Shown here piece after piece: positions 36,599 through 50,040 of a stretch of 64,000 nt of DNA (the stretch's first letter is position 1; each line of letters starts with the position of its first letter). The notes below the pieces were generated by a model, which had not been told where the DNA came from, did no database searches, and saw nothing but the letters and a program-made list of their open reading frames with translations. This DNA comes from Rhytidiadelphus loreus. Lineage: Eukaryota; Streptophyta; Bryopsida; Hypnales; Hylocomiaceae. The stretch is taken from positions 15,170,760 through 15,234,759 of the forward strand of contig OX344762.1 of the NCBI GenBank assembly GCA_947034895.1. The letters are read 5' to 3'. A program made the position numbers and the translations under genes.

Positions 36599-39086
36599 TT
36601 AGGGGCATTGCCTACTTATGGTGACTACTAGGGCACAAGCAATTGTCCAATCCAGAGATGTAAGACCACTAGAGTGGTGTGCATTGTCAAGGCATGAAGA
36701 GTGGCTAGAGAAGGCCGATTTTATCGCAGCAATGATCAGATTCATTTTAGACCAATTGCCAGCACGAGGACTATAATACACTAAGTCTGAGTTTTGGGAG
36801 ATATGACAAGCAGACTTGGCACAAGCACAGTGCGCTGATGTAGGCCAACTTGGTATGATGGCACATTGACTATGTGTAGAGTTGACACCATTTGTCACGT
36901 TAGAGTGTTGGGATGACGACCGTGACATGATATTGCAACGCTCTATATATGCATGATTTTTGTATGAGGTTGAAGCTTCTATTGCCATGGTTGGTTGCAA
37001 ATATCTCAATCGCAATCGGATGACAAATTTTCAAATTTTCAAATTTCTTCCTAGTTTGATAGTAGTTGTCTAGTTGAGTGGAGTTAGCCTAACAATTATT
37101 AGCTAGAGCTTATATAGGATATACTTGGCGGTATATGCTAGTCACCGATTTATACATGAAAATTTAGGGTTAATTCCCTAAATTTGATTAGTTGCTTGAC
37201 CACAACATATTATTGATATTTTTGTGGGTTTTGCTTGGTGGGATTTGCAATGGTGGTTGGGACCATATGGTATTGACACGGACAGAGGCAAGGGTGTTCA
37301 TAAGCCTTTTAGACTAATACCAGTTGGAAGCACGAAAGAAGAAGAAGTGCAAATTTTCTTGACTATAGACGACCTCGATGGGGTTCTTGAATCCTTCCAA
37401 ACTCTTCACGTAGGGTCATCCAGTGAATCTCCTCTAAGATATCAGCCTCAACAAGCAACTCTATCATTTGAACTCTCACCATTGGCTCGTGATCGATTAG
37501 GAGTTTAATCATTTAGGCAATTGGACACTAAAGTTTTAGGTCCAAAGGTCATAAAATTTTGGATTCAACAACTTGAGGTGTGCATCATTTGGGACTTACA
37601 AGCGGACTTACCTGTGATTGGAACACCATTGAGTCAAACAAGGGGGCGTGTAGAGGTAATCGATTTGGTCATTCCAAGAGTGGCAGTGGTGTTGAAGAAT
37701 GAGGGTCAACGCCGAAAAGTGGTGAAACACATCTTCGAGAGTACAATTCAATTGCCAACATTCTCATTGATTTTCACCAAGTTTCAAGCTGGGGATTACT
37801 TGTTCCACACCATGTGGCAGTGGGAACAAGGTTGGTGGTTTGGAAGAGCGTCTAGTGTTTGGGATTCTTTAATACTTGATTTCCTTGACATAGAGGTGTC
37901 ACCCACGATTTATTGTAAGGCTATGGAAGGAACACACGAGGCTTGACAACTTTGTATATAAAATTTGTTTAATATGTAAAAGTTGAATCCGCTTGGGAGG
38001 CCAAGTTATACCAGGAGCAAGACACTATTTTCCAGGAACACTGTTTTTGAGTCATCAGACACTAGTATTGTTGTACCGGTGTGTGTTTGAAGTCAAAGGC
38101 CCTTTTTAGGTAGGAGGATCCTAAGTGATTTAATTCTAGATTTTATTGACAAGCAAGAAGATTGGGTGGAAAATATTGAATGTGACAAGGAAGAAGAGCT
38201 ACCCATCATCACAGTTGACAACAGGAGGAGACTTGCTCATAACGAATCTATATTTACGTGGGACGAGATGACTACACCATATGGAGGTGTTGATCGTAGA
38301 GTTCGGCGATTTTCTAGTGCCAATAGCACCATGGAGGTGGATGACTTCCGAAGAGAGTTCACCATGTGGTGTGAACTCCAAAAGTCCCAAAACGCTAGTT
38401 TCAACCCATATGTGATGTGGAGGGCATTATTCAGATGTCTTGAAGAGGCACCTTTGGTAGACTATGGGAAATTTGAACTTACTCATTCCACCGAGATCTT
38501 AGCTTTGCGGAATTACTACGCTCCAAAATATGCTAATGTTTAAGGAGAGGGATCCACGACCATAGTGCCTGCTAGCAAAGGAAAGCAAGAGGAAGGAGGT
38601 GCGAGCGTGGGAGGCCAAGAGGCCACTGTGTTTACGGGCCTAGTGCCAGTGCCAAACCCACCCCCCTTCAATCGCACAGCTCAATTCTTTTTGCAACTGC
38701 AGTGGGATTACTATGGACAAAGGGCAGATAAAATGAAGTCACTTCGCATGTTTGCATGTGGAAGTAATGAGTCATTGTGAGAGGCGCATTTGAGACTAAG
38801 GTGGTTGATTTCCGCCACTCATTGAGTGACGGAAAAACAAGCTGTTCAACACTAGTACAATATCTTGAATAAAGAGCTCAAAACTCTTATTCGAGGTGAG
38901 GCCTTGAGGTTGGGTGTCCTACCCACCTTGAGGTATATTTTTGAGACCTCTAAGAAAATTGAGATTAATCACTTGAAGAAAAAAGAAGCCATAGGGTTTT
39001 TGCGGAAGGAAGAGAAACAACCCGAGAAGACTAAATCCGTCAAGGTTAGCAATCCAATTAATGTGAGGGATGCGGATATTACTTGA
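36599..39086 (+). pseudogene. gag-like region of Ty3-like copy A
   Basis: Broken plus-strand frames collinear with copy B. The N-terminal part (36,630-37,020) reads RPLEWCALSRHEEWLEKADF and on to LTPFVTLECWDDDRDMILQ. The middle (37,224-37,946) contains RVEVIDLVIPRVAVVLKNEG. The capsid-like part (38,166-38,540) contains TMEVDDFRREFTMWCELQKS. The C-terminal part (38,860-39,080) contains KELKTLIRGEALRLG and stops just before the CCHC knuckle. Several stops, mostly TAG or TGA, separate the blocks. Confidence 0.7.
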
Positions 39087-39384
39087 AAAAAATCTCACTA
39101 CGTTTATAGGTGTACACGTAGTGAAAATTGACACCCAAAGTAGTAGAAAAATGAGTTTTGAAGTGTTTTTGAGGTGCTTTGTGTGTGCTGGAATTGCAAG
39201 CAAAGTTGGAGCTTGGACACCATGACCATAGCTTTAGAGCATTTTAGCCTTGGAAATGGATCCTACACCCATAATTGAGATTAGGTTGCTAGCCAATGAC
39301 AAGGTCCATTATTAACTTATTGCACGCTTTCTCTCATGTTGGCTCGATATGATCTTGGCACAATGTGTTTGTGTACGACATGTA

Positions 39385-42300
39385 CAAAACATAATGATAT
39401 TTTTCAAGCATAGAAAAAAATTTACAATATAGATGTACAAATTGAAATACAGATGTGAATACAAATTTCTATATATCCCATATTTTTTGTTGAAGTACAT
39501 GAAAGATTCCTATGTATGAGATATAACTCATTCTTAAAGAATTTTTAACAAGAAAGTTGACCTTAATATGTTCTTAAGGTCTACATCAAGAACTTTGTTT
39601 TAAATGTTTTCATCAACCTACTTCTAAATTTTTTCATCTTGATACAACAATAAAGAAATGACATGACCATCAATCTTCTTTTTTTACTTTATAGATGGTA
39701 TTTGCAAGATGTAGTATTTGCTATAGTTATCCCCTCAAAAACACTAATGCCATAATGGAATACTAGTAAATGTATGAATACACAAACATTATAAATGTCT
39801 TTTGAGATCATCTTTAGTTTTCAAATTGTATTTTCCTTTAATTTTTATAGATAAGTGCATTATACATACCTAGTGTGGCACATATTAATCTTTTTAAGTA
39901 ATTATTTTCCTACAAATTCAATTTTGTAATTCAATACTCATATATAATTTAAAAAATGGAATAGAAAAGACTTCAATAAATTTAAATTCATTTGGAACTA
40001 AATGTAATTTTCTAATGAGGTATAATTTTTAATATTATATTTAAGTAAACTACTTTTAAAATTGAATCATTTTTTTATCAATTTCCAACCTCAATATCTT
40101 ATTTATATAGCTTGCATCAACTTGCATATTCACAACTTGCATATTCCATATGAAAAACAAGTTCAAACATCAATGTATTTTGTAAATGAAAGTTATTACT
40201 TTCATGCATCAATTTTTATATAAATTCTTCAAAATGATTTTTGATGATTTCTTTTTGTCTTAATAAATTTATGTTTAAGAAATACTTATGCATCATCATT
40301 TTCATATTTATCTAATCAATGATTATAACTCCTAACGTCCCAAGGACATTTTTCTGTAAAAAACCCTCTCAAAACCACCATTTTCAATGCAAACAATAAA
40401 ATATTTAAACATTTGTTTCTTTTGCATATCCAACTATAGGATCTTGCACTAAATTAGTATGAAAATGTTTAAGAGAAATTTCAAAAACTTTGACTATATC
40501 AATTATGAGATATAAGCATTTAAAATGAAGAAAACGAGTTTTTGTGACTAGATTATATGGCTTAGTTTGAATCTTCTTAATTTAAAATCTTTGTACTACA
40601 AATTGTGAATTTAAATTTCTTATGTTGAAGAATTCTATTGAGATTTGAGTAAATTAATTCAACCCCCCTTCGTAATTTTTTTTTTTTTTAAATTGTTAAA
40701 TTGAACTAGATACAACATAGAAGGAAAGACTTAATTGTTGATAGCTCTAAAATAGAATTAAAACACACTAATTTCCATTAGGAAAGAAATGAACCTTGAA
40801 AGGGCCGGGCTGTGAGTCTCAAACAACAGGAATGAGCAGGGAACGCAAGCCAATTTTTTTTTCCCCAAGCCAATGAATTGCAGGGCTTGATTAGTGCGGA
40901 ATAGTTCAATTAAATTTTTTTTAAATATTATGAAAATATTTTAAAAGTTAATATTAAAATTAATACAAAATTACAAAATTTTCAGGTGTGATGTGGCATT
41001 AGCGTGGGCATTAGTGCAACCACATCAGATTGTCCTTTTCCAAATCATTATTTTAATTTTTTAATTTTAATTTTTAATTAATATTTTAATATTTAAAGTT
41101 TAAAATTTATTTTTTTATTTTTTATATTATTTTAATGCACAATTTCGGCGAGTGTTCCTCACAGGGCTGTGAGTTCCATTGACGGGAACTCCTCAAAAGG
41201 AAGCAGCTTCTTTAAGGGCTCATTTTTTTCCTAATGAATAGTGAGATTGTTCAATTGAGATCTCACCAAAAATTGAGATCATATGTACTTGCTCAAACCT
41301 TTAAGAGTCCCCCGAGGGAATTCATGGGACTTTAGTGGTTAAAGAATTATAGACATTTACATGCATTAATGATTTTGCCATCCTTAAATAGATTTTGGTT
41401 GGAAAAAAAATCAAAATTAAGTGATATAGCAAATATTATCTAAAAATGTAAAGCCCAATTTTCTACCAATTATTATTTGAATATCTATGGGCCCCTATGT
41501 TTAAAAATAAGAAACAATTTTGAAATTCAACAACAAAAGCCACAAAAAAACCTAAAATCTTGCAAAAAATGATTCATCTCATATAGGTGTTGAAAAGACT
41601 TTTTTCTAAGGGGTATGGATGAGTGTACAACTTTGATCCTTTTTTTTTTTTGTAAGTTTGTAAAGATGTTATATGATATACAATTGAAAAGAAAAGAATG
41701 TACCTTGATTTTTAGCCTTGAAATGCTCAAATTCTTTTGGGGAATTTGCATGATGGTATGAAATTATAATGAATTTACTAAATTTTTTTGTTGTGATTAA
41801 AAATTTCTATTATAAATAAAAATGATGTTTTCATCATCATATCACTTAAAAGAACACAATTAGAAAACATTTGTAAATTAAAGTAATTTAAGTTTGAAAA
41901 AACAATTTCCTTCAATATTTTATACATGATCTTATAATTTTTGACATTAGAAAAATACCAAATTTTTTTTTTGATATAAATTATTTTAATCTAATCATAG
42001 TTATTTAAAATTATTATGTTTCTAATTTTCAATAGTAGTGAAATTCTTTTCATACAAATTATTATGGTTTGATAAAAATGTGTATTTAGATCATTTTCAA
42101 AGGGTGGTAATTAAAAAATGAATTAATAGCTTGAAGTTTTATTTATTAATTTGTTGTCAATTTCTATCATATTTTTGGCCAATCATACCAAAAATCATAA
42201 GGTAATGAAGTATTTTCTATTTGTAATAGAATTAAAAAGATAATGTTGTCAAAAATATATTTGAAAATGCCTAATCCAACACTATGCCTAATCCAACACT

Positions 42301-42780
42301 ATTTCATATCAAATTCATTGTCTAAAACTACCAATAATAAAATTTTGGATTTACTTTTGTTTCATGCAAAATTTGAATAGTTTTCTATAATAGACATGAT
42401 GGACAAAGAAACTCGATTATTGTTTTAAATAAGATTTTGAATTTTATTGTAATATTTAAATCGAAAGTCTAAATTCAAAGGTTCAAATTTTGAATAATTG
42501 GGTTTTGAAAGCTACATTGTTCCAAAATTTTAGAAGAACTATATATGGTCAAATCAAAAGTTTGGGATTAATGTAGAAAAATGTGTGAACACATTTGATT
42601 GGGGGCTAGAATAATATGGCGTAGAAAATTGCCACTTAAATACTTAATAGATTGATTTCTATTAAAACTTATAGAATCTTGTTAAACTTAATAGTTTTTA
42701 ACAAGCATTAACATATTCTAACAAAATCAAGTAAAAAAAGTAAAAAACAATCCAAGGAAACAAAATTTTATTAGATCTAA
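39385..42780. other. AT-rich repeat debris
   Basis: No gene seen. 40,798-41,340 is less AT-rich (GGGCTGTGAGT occurs at about 40,807 and 41,164) and may be an old element with unclear borders. The remainder is AT-rich with poly-T runs. Confidence 0.35.
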
Positions 42781-42819
42781 TGTAAATAGGAGAATTGTTT
42801 TTGTACGAGTGAGTGTCTT

Positions 42820-44000
42820 ATGAATTCAAAGAGTGAGCAACAAATCCTTGATCAAGTATTCTATTTGTCAACCTTTCGTAAAAATTTGTTCTCCATCAAA
42901 AAGGTTGTAGACAAAAGTTTTATCACAACATATGTCAAGCAATTTTGCTACTGTAAATTGGATAATGGCAATGATAGAGTTGTCGCAACCAACATTCAAA
43001 ATAACAACCTATTTCAATTAGACCTTGATTTCATCAAATTCTGTCCATTGTTGCATGTATATGTATATGTATATATACACATATACATACATATACATAC
43101 ATATACATACATATACATACATATACATACATATACATACATATACATACATATACATACATAAACATATACATGCAGATGATCTTGATATTGTTGAAGT
43201 ACTCAAAATATTGGTGCCCTAACTTCAAGAATTTTGACAACAAAGCTTAAAGTACTCAAGATGATGGTTTTGAAGCAATAACCATATTTATCCAACTACA
43301 AGGGTTATCAATTTGTCTAATATCGTACAATGAAAAAATCAGAGGTCTTTAGGTGTTTCAAAATTTTCTAAGTTGTACTATAACAAAATGAAAATTGTAT
43401 AGAATTGTTGTGCAATAATAAGGGAGGAGAACTCTTAAGAGAACTCTTGAGCAATGAGTTCAAACATCATCTTGGTAACATTGGTATTCTTCATGAGCTC
43501 ACCTATGACCTATCTGCACCCCCAAGTAAAATAGAGTGGAGGAGCATAAAAATTGTACATTAATAGTGTATCAAATCCACGTTGCATGCTCGAAAGACAA
43601 GTTGTTCAAACTACCACTTACTAACTTATCTACTAAATCAATCTACATCCCTTATACATAGTCACATAATATTGAATAAACTATAGATTGGCGATTGCCT
43701 TAATGTAAGTTGTTTTGGGGTTTAGAAGTCTCGCATTCATTTATGATTCCAAGATAAATTGTTGGAAGTTGGATCCTAAGAGCATCTAGGCAATTTTTGT
43801 TGGTGATAGTTTAGTATCCAAGGCTTATTACCTATGGAGAAATCAATAGGTGCCCAATCATAATTATTACAGATATGATATTCAATGAATACCTTGTCAA
43901 AACAAGATACTAGAAAAGCATTGTGAGGGGTAAGTATTTTTACTTCACTCCAATTTTGTTAGAGGCACCTCCATTCTAAGGGACCAAGTGAAGCTTGTGC
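42820..44000 (+). pseudogene. Ty1/copia remnant: pre-integrase, integrase and linker
   Basis: Three collinear plus-strand pieces. At 42,820-43,040 a frame reads ILDQVFYLSTFRKNLFSIKK, then NDRVVATNIQNNNLFQLDLD, a gag-pre-integrase domain (LYVPxxRKNLxSVxK, VAxGxxxxxLYxLD). At 43,430-43,560 SNEFKHHLGNIGILHELTYD matches the integrase core (GGEF-x-SNEF-x-x-x-L-x-x-x-GIxHEL). At 43,765-43,860 WKLDPKSI (stop) AIFVGDSLVSKAYYLW matches the segment before reverse transcriptase. A microsatellite separates the first two. Many stops; non-functional. Confidence 0.75.
43081..43160 (+). repeat. Microsatellite (ATATACATAC), eight units
   Basis: Eight uninterrupted 10-bp units, flanked by related TATATG/TATACA sequence. 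Open frames here on both strands are artefacts. Confidence 0.95.
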
Positions 44001-44827
44001 CTTAAAGCAACAACCAACTTGATTCACTACCACAAGAAAATAAATTTTTAGATATCATTGTGTAAGTTTGAAAGTTTCTTTACATTTTTCTTATTGTTTT
44101 TTACGAATTTATTGTTTTTTCTAAATTCTATTGTTCAAGTTCAAGGGATCGTTAAACATTATTGTTGCAAAGGGAACATTGAGTTTTTATTATAGGATTT
44201 TTTACAATTTTTGTGTGTCTTTGGAGCATTCATAGGAATTCACATTTGTTTTCAATGCATATAATTATAGGAGATTTGAACAAATAACTTTTACAAGAAA
44301 ATAATTAATTGTCCTGTAATACGTAAAGTGTTTACTTTTATCAAAAAAAATATTCCATCAAACATGTTACCATACACTATTTTAGTCACCTTCCATTTAT
44401 AAAGGAGAAAATATGAATTCTTTGTAAACAAGAAAATCAACAAATCATTTCATTAAAATTTAACCACATACACAACTACAACAATCTAAACCAATCTATA
44501 CTCGGGGGGATCACTCCTTGTAATTTAAGGTATACACCTGAGTTAAGAGGGTATTTTATGTGGGGCTATTTACCTTAATTATTGCATTTAAGATGACCGT
44601 ATTTTTATATAAAAAGCTAAAAAGGGCATATTTCCAATATCCTATAGTTTTTTATAAATTCATTCATGCAAGTTTTTAAATGGATCTATCTTACATATAA
44701 AATTTAAATGTCCAATTTTTTCCCACCCCCACCCTTCTTCACAAATTTTCTCTTCCATCTACTGCAACTATGTATGGGATAGACATTGTGAAATTAACAA
44801 TAATCAATTGAATTCAAGTGGCAATTT
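44001..44827. other. AT-rich DNA without recognisable genes
   Basis: No gene, RNA or defined element seen between the copia remnant and the TTAA element. Confidence 0.35.
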
Positions 44828-44831
44828 TTAA

Positions 44832-45714
44832 CCCATAAAGGCCAATTGTCCATTGAATGAACAATTGAAACTTTGGGTAGGTCCCTATGAAGTCAATTTT
44901 GGTCAAATGTGCATAAAATTTTGACACAAGATGTGAACGTGTATCTTCTTAGTGGAAATATAATTTCTTTCTGCCCTAAATTTTTTCGGTAGCCCTTGCA
45001 ATTTGAGCATCTTTGGGGCGTCTTTTGCAAAAAATCTCATCAACTATTGAAATTTGGCATTTATGTTACTAATAAAATATGGCATACAATTATCAAAAGT
45101 AATTTAGTTCTCAAATCACATTCTCAAAGGAGTCAAACTTTATTAGCTATGTTAGGGTGGCTTCAAGAAAAATAACCTTTTCTTCTAACCTCAAGCCCTA
45201 TTATCTTGCAATATGTGAAGTCAAAGTTTTTGAAAATTTTCCCAAATATTCTAAATATTTGTCTCTAATTTTTAACCATTTGGATTCCAATTTAAAAAAT
45301 ATCTCATTGCACAAGAAATCATCAAAAAAAGACTAGTGTATTGCCAATGCATTTAACCTCTTTGCATTGCAAGTTGATTCAGATTTTTTATGAGTGAATC
45401 CAACATCATATATTTATGAATAGTCAAAATCCTCATTTTTGTGTAGACCAAATATTTTACTCTAAGAGGGCTTGAAGTTTGTTGATCCTAGTTTGCAAGA
45501 ATGAAAATAAAGATTTTTTTTCTCACTTCAAACATTATAATCTTTCAATCCACATGGTCAAATGGGCTGAAATTGTTTCTACACGTTGTTATAACTACAT
45601 AATACACTTTTATACAATTGGATTTTTTTCAAATAATTTTTTATTTTAGACAATGCATCAAAATTAGCAATTTTGGATTCTTCCTCTTCCAAAACACCTT
45701 CTAGTCTTTAGGGG
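44832..45714. mobile_element. Non-autonomous TTAA-flanked element (piggyBac-type MITE)
   Basis: An 883-bp segment flanked by TTAA (44,828-44,831 and 45,715-45,718). It begins CCCATAAAGGCCAATTG and ends CTTCTAGTCTTTAGGGG; the outer 11 bp match inverted at 9 positions. Its interior is collinear with 17,980-18,640, so the family has at least two interior-related copies here. No coding capacity. Confidence 0.72.
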
Positions 45715-45718
45715 TTAA

Positions 45719-48216
45719 TAACATTGAACACTTTAGAATTCCTAATGAAACTATTCCATGAAAATCTCATTCAATATGAGTGTGATTAACACATAAGGTA
45801 GCAACACCCATAACCGTCAAATTAAGCAATTCAACATAGTTGGAGGCACTTTATTCTAGAAAAAATATTTTTTTAGTATTAGCAATTGAAAATCATGAAT
45901 TTTTTTAAAAAAAACTAGAATTTTTGGATAAGGCATCTAATTTCTGTGAATTTTCAAAGTAGAACTCACTAAGGCACCCTAAACCACACTCTACTAAAGT
46001 TGCCTTGATTGTAGTTCCAAAATCTAAAAAAATTAGAGCCTACCAACCACAATTAAGAATTGGCACGGTTTCAAAGTACATTTGGAGACACTTTAAGGGA
46101 ACTCTACTATCGAAGTATGGGTACACTAATGGTTATGGGCGTTGCTACCTTATGGCTTCAAAGCTTAGAGTTAAATGAACTATTAATTCTATCTTCATAT
46201 TGTACAATTTTCAGTTTGTTGAACCCACTAAGGTAAATCTTCCTATTCATACAATGTGACAATTTTTCCACTTTTAGTTGATGTCTTACATTTACATTTA
46301 GTTTGTTTTTATATATACACTACAAGTACCATGGCACAATTTTAGTGGACCACCTTTCATCATAGATTTTCTTGAATATGTCCATTTTATCACCCATATG
46401 AAATTATTTGTCTACATCTATACTCATCATATTATGAAAAATTTGCATGACTTCTATTTGTCAAGGCTAACTTATTAATAAAAATTCCTATTATATGATG
46501 TTTTTACATACCCTAATTTATATATATTAGAGTGTGTAGCATTTCATGAACCTTATAGTAGCTCTACAAATTATATAAAATTTGCCCCCTTTGAATTAAA
46601 TGAACCCTATCTTTTAACTCACATAGTTTTCTAAAAACCGTAAATGTTCCCCCCGGGAATCTATATAGTTTCCTATGTAATAGAAATTCCTTTTAAAAAC
46701 CTAATCACAACATAGTTTGAAATCACATAATTCCCCAAAAACCTCTAAGAATGTGGTGAACTCTTAATAGATGATGTAAATTGACTATACATGCTTTTTG
46801 TAATTCCCTTCAATGTGTTCAATTAAACCAATCAAACATAAGGATGATGCAGATCTCCTACCTCTTCATTTTAGTTTTTTATATGTAGATGTGCAGACAA
46901 TGTCACTTTCCTCACAATTTCAACTTTATACCTTCATGAACCTCCAATTTTTTCAAATCAACATAATTTTTTGAATTTAGGCCATGCCGCCATGGTGGTA
47001 GTATTGATCTGTGGCCTTCAAACAAAAAATGGAATCTAAGGCTTAAATTACATAATTCATAAGCTATCAATATATCTTTTCTATCTAGCATTGAGTGTAG
47101 TAACAAATGCAAATCAACAACTATTGTACATCCTTCAGTGGTCAATGTATGGTATTTAAAACATATGTAAAAGTAGTTGGCAGACGAAATTCATTATTAG
47201 ATTAAGAAACTTAAGCTCTAAGCGAGTGAGCATAACAACATAACTTATGAGATAGAGTACCAAGGTCATAATGTAGATAGACAATCAGAATTTGAACTTC
47301 TCATCAATGTGGATTTTATTGCTGAGCAATTTCTTTTGTTTTAAATGTAATAGAATTTCATTGACCACATATATCTTCAATACAAAGAGGGTTTCTCCTT
47401 AATGAACTAGTAAACTAAACTAGGGTTATACAATAATTGATAATATGTCAACATGCCAGCGCATTGAAACAAATAGAGATAATTTAATAGATAATTTAGA
47501 GATTTTCAATGAGTCATTTCATGTATATGTCCATTATCCACCTTCATACTCTCCACCATGTCTTTGCTATTTACTACAAGATGTCCCATGAGCTCTAAAG
47601 CTTGCTCATGATATGTTTTTTTCCTATTGATTTTCTTTGCTTTAATGTAAACAAAAGCACTAGCTTTATATTCTTTGTCTTGTCTTCTTCTGCATCATCC
47701 TCTTCATTAGGCATGTCACTAGAAGAAGCCGAAAGATATTTGAGCATGGATCCATTCTAATGATACTAAGAGTCTATGGAAATGTAAAACTTAGAAGTGT
47801 GGTGTGATTTTTTAGAAATGTTGTTTGTTTGCTTGTCATTCTTGTTACCTTATAAGTCTTGTGCACGTCATTGAATTTACTCTTGTGGGCCTTTAGAGTT
47901 TTTTTGATGTTAGGTTGCAAGTATAGGAGCCTTAAATGCAACTTCATCTACATGACAACAATATAAAGAGTCAAAAAATAAATGAACATACACAGGTGAA
48001 AAAAACAAACAATGTGCATATAAAATTGAAAATCATATTTCTAGAGATTAATTTGTCAAGATAGAAAGATCATATTGTACAACTATAAACATCTTAAATT
48101 CTTTGAGACCATAGAACACTAGCTACACTTTCAAGTTCCAACTAGTTAAACAAAGTTTGATTTGGCCAACACTAATTGAAAATTCTAAACACACAAAGTG
48201 CTTCTCAACGAAGAGA
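45719..48216. other. AT-rich repeat debris
   Basis: No convincing gene. A minus-strand stretch at about 47,640-47,800 has some coding texture (LSASSSDMPNEEDDAEEDKT) with stops around it; I do not recognise it. Confidence 0.35.
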
Positions 48217-48238
48217 TTGTTGTCATGAGAGGCACGTG

Positions 48239-48412
48239 GGCGTTCATTTGTATCAAGGTGACATCTATGGAGTTAGGGGGGTGTTCAAGAAGGCTTGGAA
48301 GGCCCGAGACGCCAACGAGAACTTAGCATCTCGTTTGGGGACCTCAAACCTTTTTGACCTTGACGAAGAGTTCTTGGAGACTCATCTTTTTCAAGTTGAG
48401 TCTCCCACATGA
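48239..48412 (+). CDS. Small open frame in the leader of copy B
   Basis: Reads LYQGDIYGVRGVFKKAWKAR and continues DANENLASRLGTSNLFDLDE to a TGA at 48,410. The same text, with one TAG, is present in copy A (34,760-34,905) and stays coding-like (VREVFKEAWSARDANEN). It belongs to the repeat family. Function unknown; it may be a relict of the gag N-terminus or of captured host sequence. Confidence 0.35.
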   Translation, partial: GVHLYQGDIYGVRGVFKKAWKARDANENLASRLGTSNLFDLDEEFLETHLFQVESPT

Positions 48413-48959
48413 TTGAGTGAGAGGTTCTGCCTCGTGAGCTTCATCCAAATATGCAATCATTCTTCAAAAATGGCATTGACTTGACTTTGTAGTTCATTGT
48501 GAGGTTTTTTCAGTTTCTTTAAAAACTTTTCCTTACATTTCATTACTTGAAAAAGATCTCACTACGTTTATAGGTGTACACGTAGTGAAAATTGACACCC
48601 AAAGTAGTAGAAAAATGAGTTTTGAAGTGTTTTTGATGTGTTTTGTGTGTGCTGGAATTGCAAGCAAAGTTGGAGCTTGGACACCATTACCACGGGTTTA
48701 GGGGGGTTTTAGCCTTGGAAATGGGTCCTAAATCCATATTTGGAAATTAGGTGCATTATTGGTTTAGCTTTTGGGATTAGGATAAGGAAAGGGTGGATTA
48801 GGAATGAGCCACCTAAGAGAATCCCAAGACTTTAGGGAAAAGGCTATCTCTCTTCTAGAAACACTCCAAGTTAGAACTTGGAGATTGGGGGTCCACCCAA
48901 AGGAAGGGGGATGAGACTTTGCGACTAGGAGAAGAGGAGGAGCCATGCACTTTGTATGC

Positions 48960-50040
48960 GGTGTAACTAGTGTTAAAATTTGGCTTAGAGGCGTTCAACT
49001 TGGTTTTGAGAGCGATGGTACTGGGGTTTCTTGAGTCCTGCGGTCGTGAGAACGGACTGCTTGAAAAACTGCTTCTCTGAAAATTTTTGGTGCCCAGTGA
49101 GATTGATGGGTTCCTCAAAGTGGGAGGGATCGGTGTTGCCTATGTTGCCGTGCAAAATACATTCCGCAGCTTGAGGAGCGAGCAAGTGAATAAGAATGAC
49201 TTGGAGAAGCTATTGAAGAGGGCTAGTCGTAAAGGTCTTCAAGTACACTGGAGTTGATTTTCAAGCAGTTTGCCTGCAAAGGATGAGCAACACAGTTCGG
49301 GCACTTGTTTGATCGCGTGAAAGAGCCGTGCATTTTTGGATTGCGTGTCTTGTAGCTCCTGCGGAAATCAGCCAATGTTGGAGGGATCGTTGTTCGGGCC
49401 TGTGCATTTGCTGATGGCGATGGTATTTGGAATCTTCAAATACAATGTGGCGTCTACTCCGGGGCCACATTCCAATAATTAGATTTCACTATATCGGAAG
49501 AGAAGAAGGTTTGTTCTTCACCTTGAGATTCCTACATTTTCAGATTAGGTTGAGATGAAGGAGCAGATGATTCCGTTGTCGGAGTTCGAGGACAAGTAGT
49601 TGAGGGTGTTTCATTGTTTTCTTTGTTTCTAGGTCAAACTGTGTGTAGAGCTTGCTGAATTCCAAAGGTTAGTATTGAGATGCATGGACATTAGATCATT
49701 ACATGTTATTCAAGTCAGACGTAGTCGGGACGGACTTTGGTTTCATTGGCCTGCCTGCCGAAATTGACTTCAGCACTATGCACTCCTGCATTTCGGGAAT
49801 TGGAAAATATTGTCGAGGAGTTACTGCAAAAGAACTCTGGATTTCATTTTCGATCATTTTTCTAAGCTGGTGATTGAAGAGAAGATACTTGCATTGGTTA
49901 TTCGCTCCTTTATATGAGAGTTGAAAGATATTGAGGAACTGTTAATCTCTGCATCGCCTGGGAATTAAACTCATGGGTCAGCTCTGTGGACAACTCTTGT
50001 TGCCGCTGGTGCTTCCGGGAGCCTAGAGGGTTTTGAGTGG
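48960..50040. other. Leader segment of copy B not shared with copy A
   Basis: Between the shared leader (to about 48,950) and the shared ACCGGT-rich stretch (from about 50,060), copies A (35,450-36,360) and B differ almost completely. Neither segment shows a recognisable gene. Confidence 0.45.

Larger units (their letters stand above)
34720..39380 (+). mobile_element. Ty3-like retroelement copy A, internally deleted (4.7 kb)
   Basis: It shares its first and last bases with the long copy at 48,221-60,794: both begin TGTCAYGAGAGGC and end GTGTTTGTGYACGACA. It is flanked by TGTA on both sides (34,716-34,719 and 39,381-39,384), a 4-bp target duplication. It carries the family 5' leader and gag, then breaks off at the zinc-knuckle coding region (39,085), where a second copy of leader sequence is joined, followed by the last 100 bases of the element. 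Protease, methyltransferase, polymerase and integrase are absent. Confidence 0.75.

Noticed and set aside
35041..39280. LTRs of copy A (leader repeated at its 3' part)
   Set aside because: The 3' copy lacks the true 5' terminus (TGTCAY) and is joined to gag and to the 3' end through short identities; copy B has no such 3' repeat.
42990..43243. Open frames of YIYIHIHTYT or MYMYVYVCIC type
   Set aside because: Translation of the (ATATACATAC) microsatellite.
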